Assembly: GCA_026985075.1 (NCBI GenBank)
Contig: JALSQX010000020.1
Coordinates: 62,001 to 126,000 of the forward strand
DNA: 64,000 nucleotides
Source: Blastocatellia bacterium
Lineage (GTDB): Bacteria > Acidobacteriota > Blastocatellia > HR10 > J050
Direction: 5' to 3'
Of the stretch, positions 8,800 through 17,106 are shown in pieces. The translations under genes were made by a program, and so were the position numbers. The stretch's first letter is position 1. Every line of letters starts with the position of its first letter. The notes under the pieces are model-generated. The model ran no database searches. It worked only from the letters and a program-made list of their open reading frames with translations, and had not been told where the DNA came from.

Positions 8800-9996
8800 A
8801 TGAACAGGCATGGAGATCGCTTCGAGTCCCCTTCCCTCTCTCAACTCATCGAACACCTTCGCCGCTTCCCCACCCGCGAAGCCCTTCGACGGTCGGCGTG
8901 GTATCAGGAGCATCGACGGGCGCTCGCTCGCCTGTTGAACACGCCGGAGCTGTATCCCTCGCCTGGCGCCAAGCCTCGCCTGCAGGCGTTCACCCGCGTC
9001 GTCCAGTGGAACATCGAGAAGGGCAAGGCGTTTGACGGACTGGTGGAGATCCTCTCTCAGCATCCGGTATTGAAGTATGCCGATCTCATCTTTCTCAACG
9101 AAGTCGATGACGGCATGGCCCGATCGGGAAACCGGCACGTGGCGCGGGAGCTGGGCGCGCGCCTCCACATGCACGTGGCGTTCGCGCCCGCTCATCTGGA
9201 ACTGACCAAAGGGTGGGGCGATGATGTGAACGTGCCTGGCGAGAATCGAGGGGGACGGCAGGGCAACGCCGTACTCTCCCGGTATCCGTTCGGAGAGGTT
9301 CGCATCGTCGAGCTGCCCGCCGAATTCGAACTGTTCGAATTCGCCGAGAAGCGCTTCGGGCGACGCATCGCGCTGGTGGCCGAGGTGTTGATCGATGGGA
9401 AACCGCTCATCGCGATCAGCGTTCATCTGGAGGTGCGGACGACGCCTCAAGGTCGCGCGCGGCAGATGGCCGCGCTCATGAGGACACTGGACCGCTGGTC
9501 GATGAGCGGACCGGCGCTGCTGGCCGGCGACCTCAACACCCACACCTTCCGGCGTGGAACCCGCTGGCGCACCATTCGCAGCACGGCCCGACTGCTCCTG
9601 GCCTCGCCACCCCGGCTCAACCAACGCCTCCTTCGCCCCCATCGATCGGGCGATGAGCCTTTGTTCACTATCCTCGAGCAGTATGGATTCGAGATCGACG
9701 CGTTCAACAGTTCCCAACCGACGCACCGCTCATACTTGACCACGCTGGAGGACGCCGATCATCTCCCCGCGCCCATTCGCTCGTGGGTGCTCCAAAGGCT
9801 CGCCCGCTATGATCATCGTCTGGATATGAAACTGGATTGGATGGCCGGACGCCGTGTGAGCGCGCTCCGGTCCGGCGAGGTCATCGATGCAGCGACGGGC
9901 ATCGCCAGCCTCTGTCCCCAGGCCATTTCGTCGCTCGTCGCCCGAGGCCGACCATTGTCCGATCACGCTCCCATCGTCGCCGATATTCGGTTATGA
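8800..9996 (+). CDS. Endonuclease/exonuclease/phosphatase (EEP) family protein
   Basis: The 398-residue protein shows the EEP metal and catalytic segments in order: QWNIEKG (near residue 69), the catalytic glutamate in IFLNEVDDG, a GGRQGNAVLSR turn, AGDLNTHTF and the terminal LSDHAPI histidine. EEP enzymes are Mg-dependent phosphodiesterases or phosphatases acting on nucleic acids, phospholipids or phosphosugars; no signal peptide is evident and the substrate is unknown. It follows the phosphatase gene by 40 bp, suggesting one transcript with two phosphate-ester hydrolases. Confidence 0.9.
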   Translation: MNRHGDRFESPSLSQLIEHLRRFPTREALRRSAWYQEHRRALARLLNTPELYPSPGAKPRLQAFTRVVQWNIEKGKAFDGLVEILSQHPVLKYADLIFLNEVDDGMARSGNRHVARELGARLHMHVAFAPAHLELTKGWGDDVNVPGENRGGRQGNAVLSRYPFGEVRIVELPAEFELFEFAEKRFGRRIALVAEVLIDGKPLIAISVHLEVRTTPQGRARQMAALMRTLDRWSMSGPALLAGDLNTHTFRRGTRWRTIRSTARLLLASPPRLNQRLLRPHRSGDEPLFTILEQYGFEIDAFNSSQPTHRSYLTTLEDADHLPAPIRSWVLQRLARYDHRLDMKLDWMAGRRVSALRSGEVIDAATGIASLCPQAISSLVARGRPLSDHAPIVADIRL

Positions 9997-10030
9997 GGAA
10001 GGGAGCGCGCCGATTCGTCCATGAAAGAAA

Positions 10031-10064
10031 CCCGGACCACCGGGCTCGTCTCAGGCGGTCCGGG
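10031..10064 (-). terminator. Terminator between the EEP gene and HU
   Basis: CCCGGACC (10031-10038) pairs with GGTCCGGG (10057-10064). On the minus strand the hairpin is followed by TTTCTTTC, so it serves mainly the HU gene; on the plus strand there is no T-tract. Confidence 0.6.
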
Positions 10065-10098
10065 CTACGCGATGCTCAGATAGGGATGATGCCGCCCC

Positions 10099-10404
10099 TC
10101 ACTTTCTCCTCTTGGGAAGGACGGCGTCTTTCATCGCTTTGGCGATGCGGAATTTGAGGACTGTCTTGGCTGGAATTCTGATGGGCTCGCCCGTCTGGGG
10201 ATGTCGTCCCATGCGGGCTTTCCGCTTGGCCAGCACCAGTTTCCCGATGCCGGGAAAGGTGAACTGACCCGATCGCTTGACCTCCTTGGCTGCTAGGGCA
10301 GCCAGATCGTCAAGAAACGCCCGGGCGTCGGCTTTCTTGATGCCCAGGCTGTCCGCTACATGACTCACTAGCTGCGCTTTCGTCATTGGCTTCTTCTCAG
10401 CCAT
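10099..10404 (-). CDS. hup: HU-family DNA-binding protein
   Basis: HU is a small dimeric histone-like protein that bends and compacts DNA. The 101-residue product has the usual N-terminal helices (KAQLVSHVADSLGI), the FPGIGKL turn and the DNA-inserting arm with GRHPQTGEPI, followed by a basic tail KRRK. It is slightly longer than the typical 90 residues owing to the N-terminal MAEKKPM and the tail. An AT-rich promoter precedes it and a hairpin terminator follows. Confidence 0.95.
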   Translation of the reverse strand: MAEKKPMTKAQLVSHVADSLGIKKADARAFLDDLAALAAKEVKRSGQFTFPGIGKLVLAKRKARMGRHPQTGEPIRIPAKTVLKFRIAKAMKDAVLPKRRK

Positions 10405-10456
10405 ACTCCCTCCATCAATCTATGGATTTAGACTTCATCAAGCCGATTGCCTTTTT

Positions 10457-10462
10457 ATTATA
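10457..10462 (-). promoter_or_regulatory. -10 box upstream of HU
   Basis: A perfect TATAAT on the minus strand (10457-10462) lies about 55 bp before the HU start in an AT-rich patch of T-runs unlike the surrounding GC-rich DNA. No convincing -35 box stands 16-18 bp upstream. Confidence 0.5.
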
Positions 10463-10566
10463 CAACAAAAAACGCCGTCGTTGGGGGATTTTTTGCACCC
10501 GAGGTCAATTGTGAGGGCCAAACATGCGCCTTTCGAGCCATGTCCTCCGAGCGGGAACGTCCCCGG

Positions 10567-11043
10567 TCAACGATGCTTCCTTGTTTCCGCGCTCTCCGGC
10601 CCTCCTTCGAGCGAGGCGATCACCCGTTCCACGCCGCTCCAGATGCGCTCGGCACACTCTCGGTACACGGCGAGCGATTCGCCGTAAGGATCGGCGATAT
10701 CGCCCCGCTCACCGACGTATCCGAGCAGCGTGAACGTCTTGCCCTGCGCTTCCGGAAAGAGCTTCTCGACCCAACGTCGTTGCTCTCCGGTCATGGTGAG
10801 AATGAGATCGGCCCGAGCCACGCTGGCGCGATCGAGTGGCTGCGAACGATGCCCGTGGAGATCGACGCCATACTCGCCGGCGACGCGCGCGGCAATCTCC
10901 GTCGCCCGATCCAGGACCGGGGAGAGACCGGCCGAACGCGCCCGCGCCGGCAAGCCCCTTCGCGCGGCCAGGGCATTGAAGAATGCCTCGGCCATCGGAC
11001 TCCGGCAGATATTGCCGGTACAGACGAACAGCACGTCCTTCAT
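10567..11043 (-). CDS. Low-molecular-weight protein tyrosine/arginine phosphatase
   Basis: The 158-residue protein opens with the catalytic loop VCTGNICRS (C8, C13, R14) and carries the ADPYGES general-acid segment, as in LMW-PTP and the protein-arginine phosphatase YwlE. In bacteria these enzymes dephosphorylate tyrosine kinases of polysaccharide export or arginine-phosphorylated proteins. The Thr at position 9 and Ile at 12 after the catalytic Cys fit YwlE-type arginine phosphatases, but substrate is not settled. The start is one of two adjacent ATGs (11046 or 11043) behind AAGGA; the upstream in-frame stretch is repeat DNA and not coding. Confidence 0.92.
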   Translation of the reverse strand: MKDVLFVCTGNICRSPMAEAFFNALAARRGLPARARSAGLSPVLDRATEIAARVAGEYGVDLHGHRSQPLDRASVARADLILTMTGEQRRWVEKLFPEAQGKTFTLLGYVGERGDIADPYGESLAVYRECAERIWSGVERVIASLEGGPESAETRKHR

Positions 11044-11403
11044 CATATTTCCTTCATAGACGCCGGACGACCGATGACGGACGACCGACGTTCTCTTTTC
11101 ATTCCCTCGGTGTGGCCCCCAAGGCCATGGAGGACTCCTTCGAAAATAGACGGTGGCGCAAGTTGCCAACGTGCACTCCTTCCCCCAGCGAGTCCCTTTT
11201 CATCCCGACGGTGTGGCCTGGGCGCCATGGGAGACTCCTGTGAACATGTCGCGCAAGAGGCCATCTCCCGCGACGCCCCTCGACGAGTTCATTTTCACCC
11301 TTCCTGGTGGGCCCGTGGCCCACGAGCGATCCCCTCTCCATTCTTCATGGGCGAAGACGCCGCATCTCCGTCGCCGGCACGAGTTCTTTCGCCTGGCTGC
11401 TGG
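11044..11403. repeat. Intergenic repeats containing GGTGTGGCC
   Basis: No gene is supported here. Two 47-bp units at 11094-11140 and 11193-11239 share TTTTCAT, CGGTGTGGCC, GCCATGG and GACTCCT in the same order; a worn third unit lies at 11287-11335 with the palindrome GTGGGCCCGTGGCCCAC. Related DNA occurs at 13777-13829. They have no open frame of their own and look like mobile or amplified intergenic elements. Confidence 0.6.
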
Positions 11404-12798
11404 TCAGAGGCGTCCGGGCGGCCGGCCATGGCGCCGGATGTTCTCTTTCATGCGTTCGGCCAATCTCTCCAATCGCCTGACGATATCGGGATGATCGGGA
11501 GCGACGTTCCTCGTCTCGCCCACATCGGCCTCCAGATCGTAGAGTCGCGGGGGAAGCCGATCGATGAGCCTGCCGTTCTCGATGAGCTTCTGTTCCAGAT
11601 GGAGCTTCCACTTCCCGGCCCGCACGGCCTCCAGGCGCTCACCGCGAAAGTAGAAGAAGGCGCGATGAGGCGTCCGGGCGCCGCGTCGGCCAGCCATCAA
11701 CGGCCAGATGTTCTTTCCGTCGATCACCCGATCGGCGGGCACGCGGGCGCCGGCCAGTCGCGCCAGGGTGGGATAGAGATCGAACATCACCGCCAACTCG
11801 GTGCACGTTCTTCCTGCCGGAATACGTCCCGGCCAGCGCATGAGACAGGGGACGCGCATCCCTCCCTCCCACACCAGTGGCTTGCCGCCGCGCAACGGAT
11901 AAGCAGAACCGCCTTCCCTGCCCTTGAAGACGGCCGGCCCATTATCGGAAGTGAACACGACCAACGTGCGCTCATCCAGATGGAGTGTTCTCAATCGGTC
12001 GAGGATCTCCCCCGTGCTCCAGTCCAGGCTCATCACCACATCACCATAGAGGCCGTATCCGGACGCGCCGCGAAATCGCTCTGAGACGCGCAACGGGACG
12101 TGAGGAGCGGTGTGCGGCAGATAGAGGAAGAAGGGCCGGTCTCGATGCCTGGCGATGAACGCCAGGGCTTCGGTCGTGTAGCGCTCGGTGAGCGTCTCCT
12201 GTCGAGCCGGTTGTTCGATGACGCGATCGCCGCGCATCAAGGGGAACGGCGTCATATCGTTGCTGTAGGGGACGCCGAAGAAATAGTCGAACCCGTGCCG
12301 GAGGGGCAGAAACGGAGGATAATGGCCGAGATGCCACTTGCCGATACAGGCTGTAGCATAGCCTCGCCTTCTGAGCAATTCGGCGAGCGTGATCTCCTCA
12401 GGATTGAGGCCGATGCGATCCTCGGGGAAGAGGACTTCGGGCAAGCCCACCCGCTGGCCATAGCATCCGGTGAGCAACGCCGCTCGCGAGGGCGTGCAGA
12501 CGGGCGCCGCCGAGTAGAAGTCGGTGAACTTCATCCCTTCGGCAGCCATGCGATCCAACCGAGGCGTCTTCATCGGCGAGCCGTAGCACCCGAGATCGTG
12601 GTAGCCCAAATCGTCGGCCAGGATGATGATGAAATTGGGACGAGCGCGCCCGGCCGACGCCGTGACGTGAAACCCAAACCATCCCATGGCGGCAGCACTG
12701 CTGGCCAGCGCGCCAAGAAACGCTCGTCGCGTCGGGCGCGCTCGACGAAAGTTTGATGGTAGTGAGCGCTGTCCTGATGGTGCAGTCTGCGTTGGCAT
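11404..12798 (-). CDS. Tat-exported type I sulfatase (arylsulfatase A-like)
   Basis: Sulfatases hydrolyse sulfate esters with a formylglycine made from cysteine. This 464-residue protein has the metal site ILADDLGYHD (59-68), the modification motif CTPSRAALLTG starting at C101, GKWHLG, and the C-terminal FYLPHTAPH and FTSDNGP calcium segments. The N-terminus RPTRRAFLGALASSAAA is a twin-arginine signal, so the enzyme acts outside the cytoplasm after folding and modification inside. The substrate, probably a sulfated polysaccharide or aryl sulfate, is unknown. It follows the transporter gene by one base. Confidence 0.94.
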   Translation of the reverse strand: MPTQTAPSGQRSLPSNFRRARPTRRAFLGALASSAAAMGWFGFHVTASAGRARPNFIIILADDLGYHDLGCYGSPMKTPRLDRMAAEGMKFTDFYSAAPVCTPSRAALLTGCYGQRVGLPEVLFPEDRIGLNPEEITLAELLRRRGYATACIGKWHLGHYPPFLPLRHGFDYFFGVPYSNDMTPFPLMRGDRVIEQPARQETLTERYTTEALAFIARHRDRPFFLYLPHTAPHVPLRVSERFRGASGYGLYGDVVMSLDWSTGEILDRLRTLHLDERTLVVFTSDNGPAVFKGREGGSAYPLRGGKPLVWEGGMRVPCLMRWPGRIPAGRTCTELAVMFDLYPTLARLAGARVPADRVIDGKNIWPLMAGRRGARTPHRAFFYFRGERLEAVRAGKWKLHLEQKLIENGRLIDRLPPRLYDLEADVGETRNVAPDHPDIVRRLERLAERMKENIRRHGRPPGRL

Positions 12799-12799
12799 G

Positions 12800-13504
12800 T
12801 CACTCCCTCAGCAACAGAGGATTGAATGATGTTTCATAATCGTAGACGTCGAGGCCCTCGCGCCGCTTGAGGAAACCGACGGCGGCATAGGTCAACGGCG
12901 TGGCCACGGCCTCGTAGCCGGTCTTCACTCCCCACTGAGCGACCATCGCCGAAACGAGCTCGGTCGGTGGGATCGTCCCGATGAACGCTACCGTCATGAA
13001 GATCAACGAATCGAGCCCCTCCCCGACGATGGTCGAACCGATGGTTCGCATCCAGAGCCAGCGGCCCCGGGTGGCGATCTTCATCTTGGCCATCACGAAG
13101 GCGTTGGCGAACTCTCCCATCAGATAAGCCAGGAACGAGGCCAGGAGCAGCCGGGGCGTATAGCCGAGGATGCGCTCGTAGGCGGCCTGACCATTCCAGA
13201 ACGACGCTGCGGGCAGAATTTGCCCCAGGCGGATGGCGGCGACGGCGATGAGATTGCAGAAGAAGCCGAGCCAGATGACGCGCCGTGCCTGCCGATAGCC
13301 ATAGACCTCGGTCAACACGTCGCCGGCGATGTAGCTGATGGGGAAGACGACGATACCCGCCGGGAGGACGAGGCCCATGAGAGTGATGAGCTTGACGGCG
13401 ATGATATTGGCCGTGATGAGGCAGGTGACGAAAATGGCGACCAGGAGCACGAACCAGATCGAATAGCTCGCGCGCGCGGGCGTTATGGTTTGCTGCTCGA
13501 TCAT
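12800..13504 (-). CDS. yhhQ: Queuosine-precursor transporter, YhhQ/VUT family
   Basis: This 234-residue membrane protein belongs to the VUT_1 family that imports 7-cyano-7-deazaguanine or 7-aminomethyl-7-deazaguanine for tRNA queuosine. Family signatures visible are NIIAVKL near the N-terminus, FPISYIAGDVLTEVYGYRQARRVIW, the GEFANAFVMAKMK helix and GEGLDSLIF. About six hydrophobic segments are evident. The start is the ATG at 13504; the longer upstream frame is arginine-rich and lacks the family pattern. Its end nearly touches the sulfatase start, suggesting a shared transcript without an obvious functional tie. Confidence 0.92.
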   Translation of the reverse strand: MIEQQTITPARASYSIWFVLLVAIFVTCLITANIIAVKLITLMGLVLPAGIVVFPISYIAGDVLTEVYGYRQARRVIWLGFFCNLIAVAAIRLGQILPAASFWNGQAAYERILGYTPRLLLASFLAYLMGEFANAFVMAKMKIATRGRWLWMRTIGSTIVGEGLDSLIFMTVAFIGTIPPTELVSAMVAQWGVKTGYEAVATPLTYAAVGFLKRREGLDVYDYETSFNPLLLRE

Positions 13505-13905
13505 CGCTCGATTGACGCCTCGGTCGGCGCGATGGCCCGGGAGTGCGCGTCGAGCGCCACCGGGAACGTCGATGGCCGAGGACGAATTTCGCCTGCGCCT
13601 CACCGACCCCGTTTGGAGACTCAATCCTACTCGTGCACCGTCACGAATGCAAGCGGATGGCTCTTGAGTTCGGCGAGGGGATGGAAAGACCGATACCGGC
13701 TATTGAGTTCCGCCAAGAGAATGGATCCTCACATCAACCTGACATGAGCCGACAGACGGCGCTACTGATGTACTCATGTTTATGGGGCCCACGGGCGCTA
13801 CCGTCTCATCGCCCCATGGAGGTGTCCTAACATTCCATGCAGACGTTCGACTCTTGGAGTTCGAGGGGTCCATGGACGGGAGACTATGGCCGCCGGGAGA
13901 TGCTC
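13505..13905. other. Non-coding stretch
   Basis: Nothing recognisable is encoded between the transporter and vapC. At 13777-13829 the DNA resembles the GGTGTGGCC/CCATGGAGG units of 11.1 kb. No tRNA cloverleaf was found on inspection. Confidence 0.5.
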
Positions 13906-14301
13906 TCAGGGCCTCAGGAGACGCACAAAGCCTTCCTGCTCAAAATGGCGGTCCGTCGTGAGGGCTTCCGTGATGCCACGCTGGCGCATGAGAACGAAGC
14001 TCACAGCGTCACAGAGCGAATAGGTCTTGTCCGGCCGCCGCTGGAACAGCGACAGCGCCGAGCGGCGCAGCGCTTCGTCTACCCAGACGATCTCGACACC
14101 CTCATTATTAAGCAAGCCCGCTACGAACGCTAACACGTGAACGCGGTTCAAGCCCCGCGTCTGGCATAAGGGCACGAACTCAGCTAAGATGTAATTGTAC
14201 GTAAGGAGCATTGGAGCGGCCTGAAAGAGCGCCACAGCGTCTGCGCGACGGGCGTCATCCACGTCGAAATAGCAGAGTAGCCCTGATGTGTCAAGGAGCA
14301 T
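13906..14301 (-). CDS. vapC: PIN-domain ribonuclease toxin (VapC-like)
   Basis: VapC toxins cleave RNA, often initiator tRNA or rRNA, with a Mg-binding acidic centre. The 131-residue protein has the PIN acidic residues D4 (LLDTSGLL), E41 (ILAEFV), D98 (SLCDAVSF) and D117 (LTTDRHF). It overlaps the end of the upstream antitoxin frame, the usual arrangement for translational coupling. The target RNA cannot be told from sequence. Confidence 0.92.
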   Translation of the reverse strand: MLLDTSGLLCYFDVDDARRADAVALFQAAPMLLTYNYILAEFVPLCQTRGLNRVHVLAFVAGLLNNEGVEIVWVDEALRRSALSLFQRRPDKTYSLCDAVSFVLMRQRGITEALTTDRHFEQEGFVRLLRP

Positions 14302-14585
14302 GAGCCTTCTTCCTCATGAGGGCTACCGTATTCATACGCCGAGTCGGCATCGATGCGCTCATTGTCCGCTGAATGAGGATCACCACTATTCACCGCGCCT
14401 GCCCACTGCAACAGACGTTTCCGTGCAGCCTGCCGCTCCTCTCCCGTCGACTGTGAACGCAGCTTGGGCTCATATTTCACGAGGAATTCCGGTACGCCCT
14501 CTTCGACTGTGGGCCCATACTTGACGGCCATTTGCTGGCACGCTTCGTACACTTCGTCAGGTACTTCAATAGTGATCGCCTTCAT
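14184..14585 (-). CDS. vapB: Antitoxin of the PIN-toxin pair (VapB-like)
   Basis: The first 65 or so residues (starting MKAITIEVPDEVYEACQQMA) are a short DNA-binding type antitoxin sequence as found before PIN toxins, and the following ADNERIDAD segment is a typical toxin-binding tail. Such antitoxins usually end at about 85-95 residues, near the toxin start. Here the frame continues to 133 residues and overlaps vapC by 118 nt, with a tail that is just vapC in another frame. A frameshift near 14300-14330 or a lost stop codon is likely; the active antitoxin is probably the N-terminal part. Confidence 0.78.
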   Translation of the reverse strand: MKAITIEVPDEVYEACQQMAVKYGPTVEEGVPEFLVKYEPKLRSQSTGEERQAARKRLLQWAGAVNSGDPHSADNERIDADSAYEYGSPHEEEGSCSLTHQGYSAISTWMTPVAQTLWRSFRPLQCSLRTITS

Positions 14586-14781
14586 CCCCGCTCACTTCCA
14601 CCCACCATTGTATCGCACCTTCCCGCGACCAGTGCCCGTTCGGCTCGTGGCTCTCTTCGACTTTTACCGCCTGGTTCTTAACATCCAGTGGCCTGAGGCT
14701 CGCTCATCTCACCGCCACCAAATGCCTCAGCTTTCCAGGAACACTAAACCAAAACCGCGAACCACACCTCACCATCCACCA

Positions 14782-15792
14782 TCATGAATTGTTCGAATCC
14801 AACCACGCCGGGTGGCGCTCGAACGAGGCTTTCAATTGCTGCTTGCGCTCCTCCGGAAGCCATGACGCCACGATGCCGTTCAGGATCACCCGCCGAATCT
14901 CATCTCGCGTGAATCCAAACCGCCGCTCCAACATCTCATACTCCTCGGCCAACGAATTGCCGAACATCTTGGGATCGTCCGTGTTGATGGTCACCAGCAC
15001 CCCGCGATCGAAATATCGACGCACCGGGTGCTCATCCATCGAACGCACCACGCCCGTGCGCACGTTGGACATCGGGCACATCTCCAGCGGAATCTGCCGC
15101 TCGACCAAGAACTCGACCAGCGTCTCGTCTTCCTCGGCGCGCGTGCCGTGACCGATGCGTTCCACCCTGAGCTGACGAATGGCCCCCCATATGCTCTCAG
15201 CACCCGCCGCCTCGCCGGCGTGAGCCGTGGTATGAAACCCGCGCCGCCGCGCTTCTTCGTAGACCTCGGTGAACAATTCCGGCGGGAACGTCTGTTCTGA
15301 TCCGCCGATCCCGATGCCGATGATGCCCAGCTCGCGCACTTCGGTGATCTCATCCAGCGTCAGCGCCGCCCGATAAGGACCATAATTGCGCACCAGATCG
15401 GCGATGAGCGCCACCTCGATCTCCGGAACCCGCGCCAATCCGGCGCGGATGGCCTCGGCCAGCCGCTGCGTCTTCAGGCCGTGATGGGCGAAATCTACCG
15501 GAGAGAAGAAGGCTTCTACATAGCGAATATTCTGCGCCGCCAGATCGCGCGCCACCGCCTCGGCCACGAACGTGAAATCTTCGTACTCGCGCAGAAACCG
15601 ATTCTTCCACAGCCAGGTTTTGATGAACTCTGTGAAGTTCCGATATCGAAACCGCTGCCGGAGAGCCTCCACATCGGGCACCGATGGATCTCCACCGTAT
15701 TTCTGAACGAGCTGCCAGAGGGCCTCGTGCGGAATGGCTCCCTCCAGATGCAGGTGAAGCTCGACTTTGGGAAGACGTTGGAACCAGTTCAT
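14782..15792 (-). CDS. add: Adenosine deaminase family protein
   Basis: Adenosine deaminase converts adenosine to inosine with one zinc. The 336-residue protein contains the zinc motif HLHLEG (H13, H15), HAGE with the catalytic glutamate, RIGHGT and the NTDDP aspartates, all in family order and spacing. It carries no signal peptide. I placed the start at the ATG 15792 behind AGGA rather than the GTG six codons upstream. Family members also include adenine deaminase and aminofutalosine deaminase, so the purine substrate is not proved. The next genes on the strand are two more amidohydrolase-superfamily enzymes. Confidence 0.92.
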   Translation of the reverse strand: MNWFQRLPKVELHLHLEGAIPHEALWQLVQKYGGDPSVPDVEALRQRFRYRNFTEFIKTWLWKNRFLREYEDFTFVAEAVARDLAAQNIRYVEAFFSPVDFAHHGLKTQRLAEAIRAGLARVPEIEVALIADLVRNYGPYRAALTLDEITEVRELGIIGIGIGGSEQTFPPELFTEVYEEARRRGFHTTAHAGEAAGAESIWGAIRQLRVERIGHGTRAEEDETLVEFLVERQIPLEMCPMSNVRTGVVRSMDEHPVRRYFDRGVLVTINTDDPKMFGNSLAEEYEMLERRFGFTRDEIRRVILNGIVASWLPEERKQQLKASFERHPAWLDSNNS

Positions 15793-15840
15793 CGTTCCTC
15801 GCTCAACCACCGACGAGCGACGACTTCGCCTCTGACCAGC

Positions 15841-17106
15841 TCACCTCGCCTCTCGACTGACTATGTCGCCTTCGATGATCACGCCGATGCAGTGCGTCGT
15901 ATACTCGAAGGGATCGCCATCAAACAGGGCCAGATCACCATCCTTGCCCGGCTCGAGCGATCCCACACGATCAGCGATGCCCAGGATTCTGGCCGCGTCG
16001 ATCGTGATACTGGCCAGCGCTTCCTCGAACGACAATCCATTGGCGGCGGCGATGGCCGCTTCGAACAACACAACGCGCGTCTTGGGCACATACGTCTCAT
16101 AGCCGCTCTGCAAAGCGATGGGGATGCCGGCATGACGCAAGGTGGCCGCCGTCTCCATGCTCAGATTCTCCCGCTCGCCAAACGCCCGCGCCATTGTGGG
16201 ATGAACGATGACCGGTACGCCGGCCTGGCGAATCTCGTCGATGACGAGGTAAGCTTCGGCGGCGCCATCGAGCACGAGGCGAATGTCGAATTCCTCAGCC
16301 AGTCGCAGCGCCGAGAGGATGTCGCGCGCGCGATGTGCCGTGATGAGGAGAGGAAGCTCTTTGTTGAGAACGCGCACGAGCACATCTTTGTGGAGATCGC
16401 GAGGCGGTTGCTTCCCTGCCTCGGCCCGAGCACGCTTCTCGGCATACTCTCGCGCTTTCACGAATTCTGCGCGCAGCATGGCCATCATCTTGGCGCGCGT
16501 GCCCGGCGACTTGCCCTGTTGCCCTCGAGCGGCATCGCCGAGCGTGGCCGCGACCATGGCCGTGGGCACGATCACCGCTTCGTCCACCGTCTGACCGCGC
16601 GTCTTGACGATCATCGTTTGACCGGAGATCAAGTTGCCGGGAGCGTGACCGGTATGAATGGTGGTGACGCCAAATCCCCGGACCCATTCGATGAGGCGTT
16701 CGCGCGCATTATAGGCGTCGATGGCCCGCAACTCCGGCTGAATGGGCGAGGAGCGCTCCAATTGATCCTGATCCTGCGGTTGATTCAGATAGCCGGAGAG
16801 ACCCACGACCGTGTGCGCGTCGATGAGGCCCGGCGTGACGACCTTGGCCGTCAACACCTGCCAGCCGCGCGGAATGCGCACCTCGCTGGCCGGGCCGACG
16901 CGCTCGATCCGGCCGTCTTTGATGAGCACCACGCCATCGGCGATCGGGGGACCGGCCATGGTATAGACCGTCTCGCCGCGCACGGCCAGTTGCGCCCATA
17001 TGGGCGAAGCCCAGGCGAGCAGGATCAGAGAAGCCAGCACCAGGCGTCCACGCGGCGATGACCACTTCCCGGCACACGGCGAAGTCATCAATCGTTCTCC
17101 GTTCAT
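15841..17106 (-). CDS. Exported amidohydrolase-superfamily protein lacking the HxH motif
   Basis: This is the downstream member of a tandem pair of amidohydrolase-fold proteins. A signal peptide is visible (hydrophobic LVLASLILLAWASPIWA), followed by the urease-type beta-sandwich (GVVLIKDGRIERVG) and the barrel. Where metal-dependent members have HxH, this protein has PGLIDAHTVVG, with only one histidine; later histidines are in ITAHRARD and IVHPTMA. The C-terminal SLEPGKDGDLALFDGDP is standard. It may bind metal differently or be a non-catalytic partner of the upstream protein. Its ATG overlaps the upstream stop as TGATG, so the two are coupled. Confidence 0.87.
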   Translation of the reverse strand: MNGERLMTSPCAGKWSSPRGRLVLASLILLAWASPIWAQLAVRGETVYTMAGPPIADGVVLIKDGRIERVGPASEVRIPRGWQVLTAKVVTPGLIDAHTVVGLSGYLNQPQDQDQLERSSPIQPELRAIDAYNARERLIEWVRGFGVTTIHTGHAPGNLISGQTMIVKTRGQTVDEAVIVPTAMVAATLGDAARGQQGKSPGTRAKMMAMLRAEFVKAREYAEKRARAEAGKQPPRDLHKDVLVRVLNKELPLLITAHRARDILSALRLAEEFDIRLVLDGAAEAYLVIDEIRQAGVPVIVHPTMARAFGERENLSMETAATLRHAGIPIALQSGYETYVPKTRVVLFEAAIAAANGLSFEEALASITIDAARILGIADRVGSLEPGKDGDLALFDGDPFEYTTHCIGVIIEGDIVSREAR

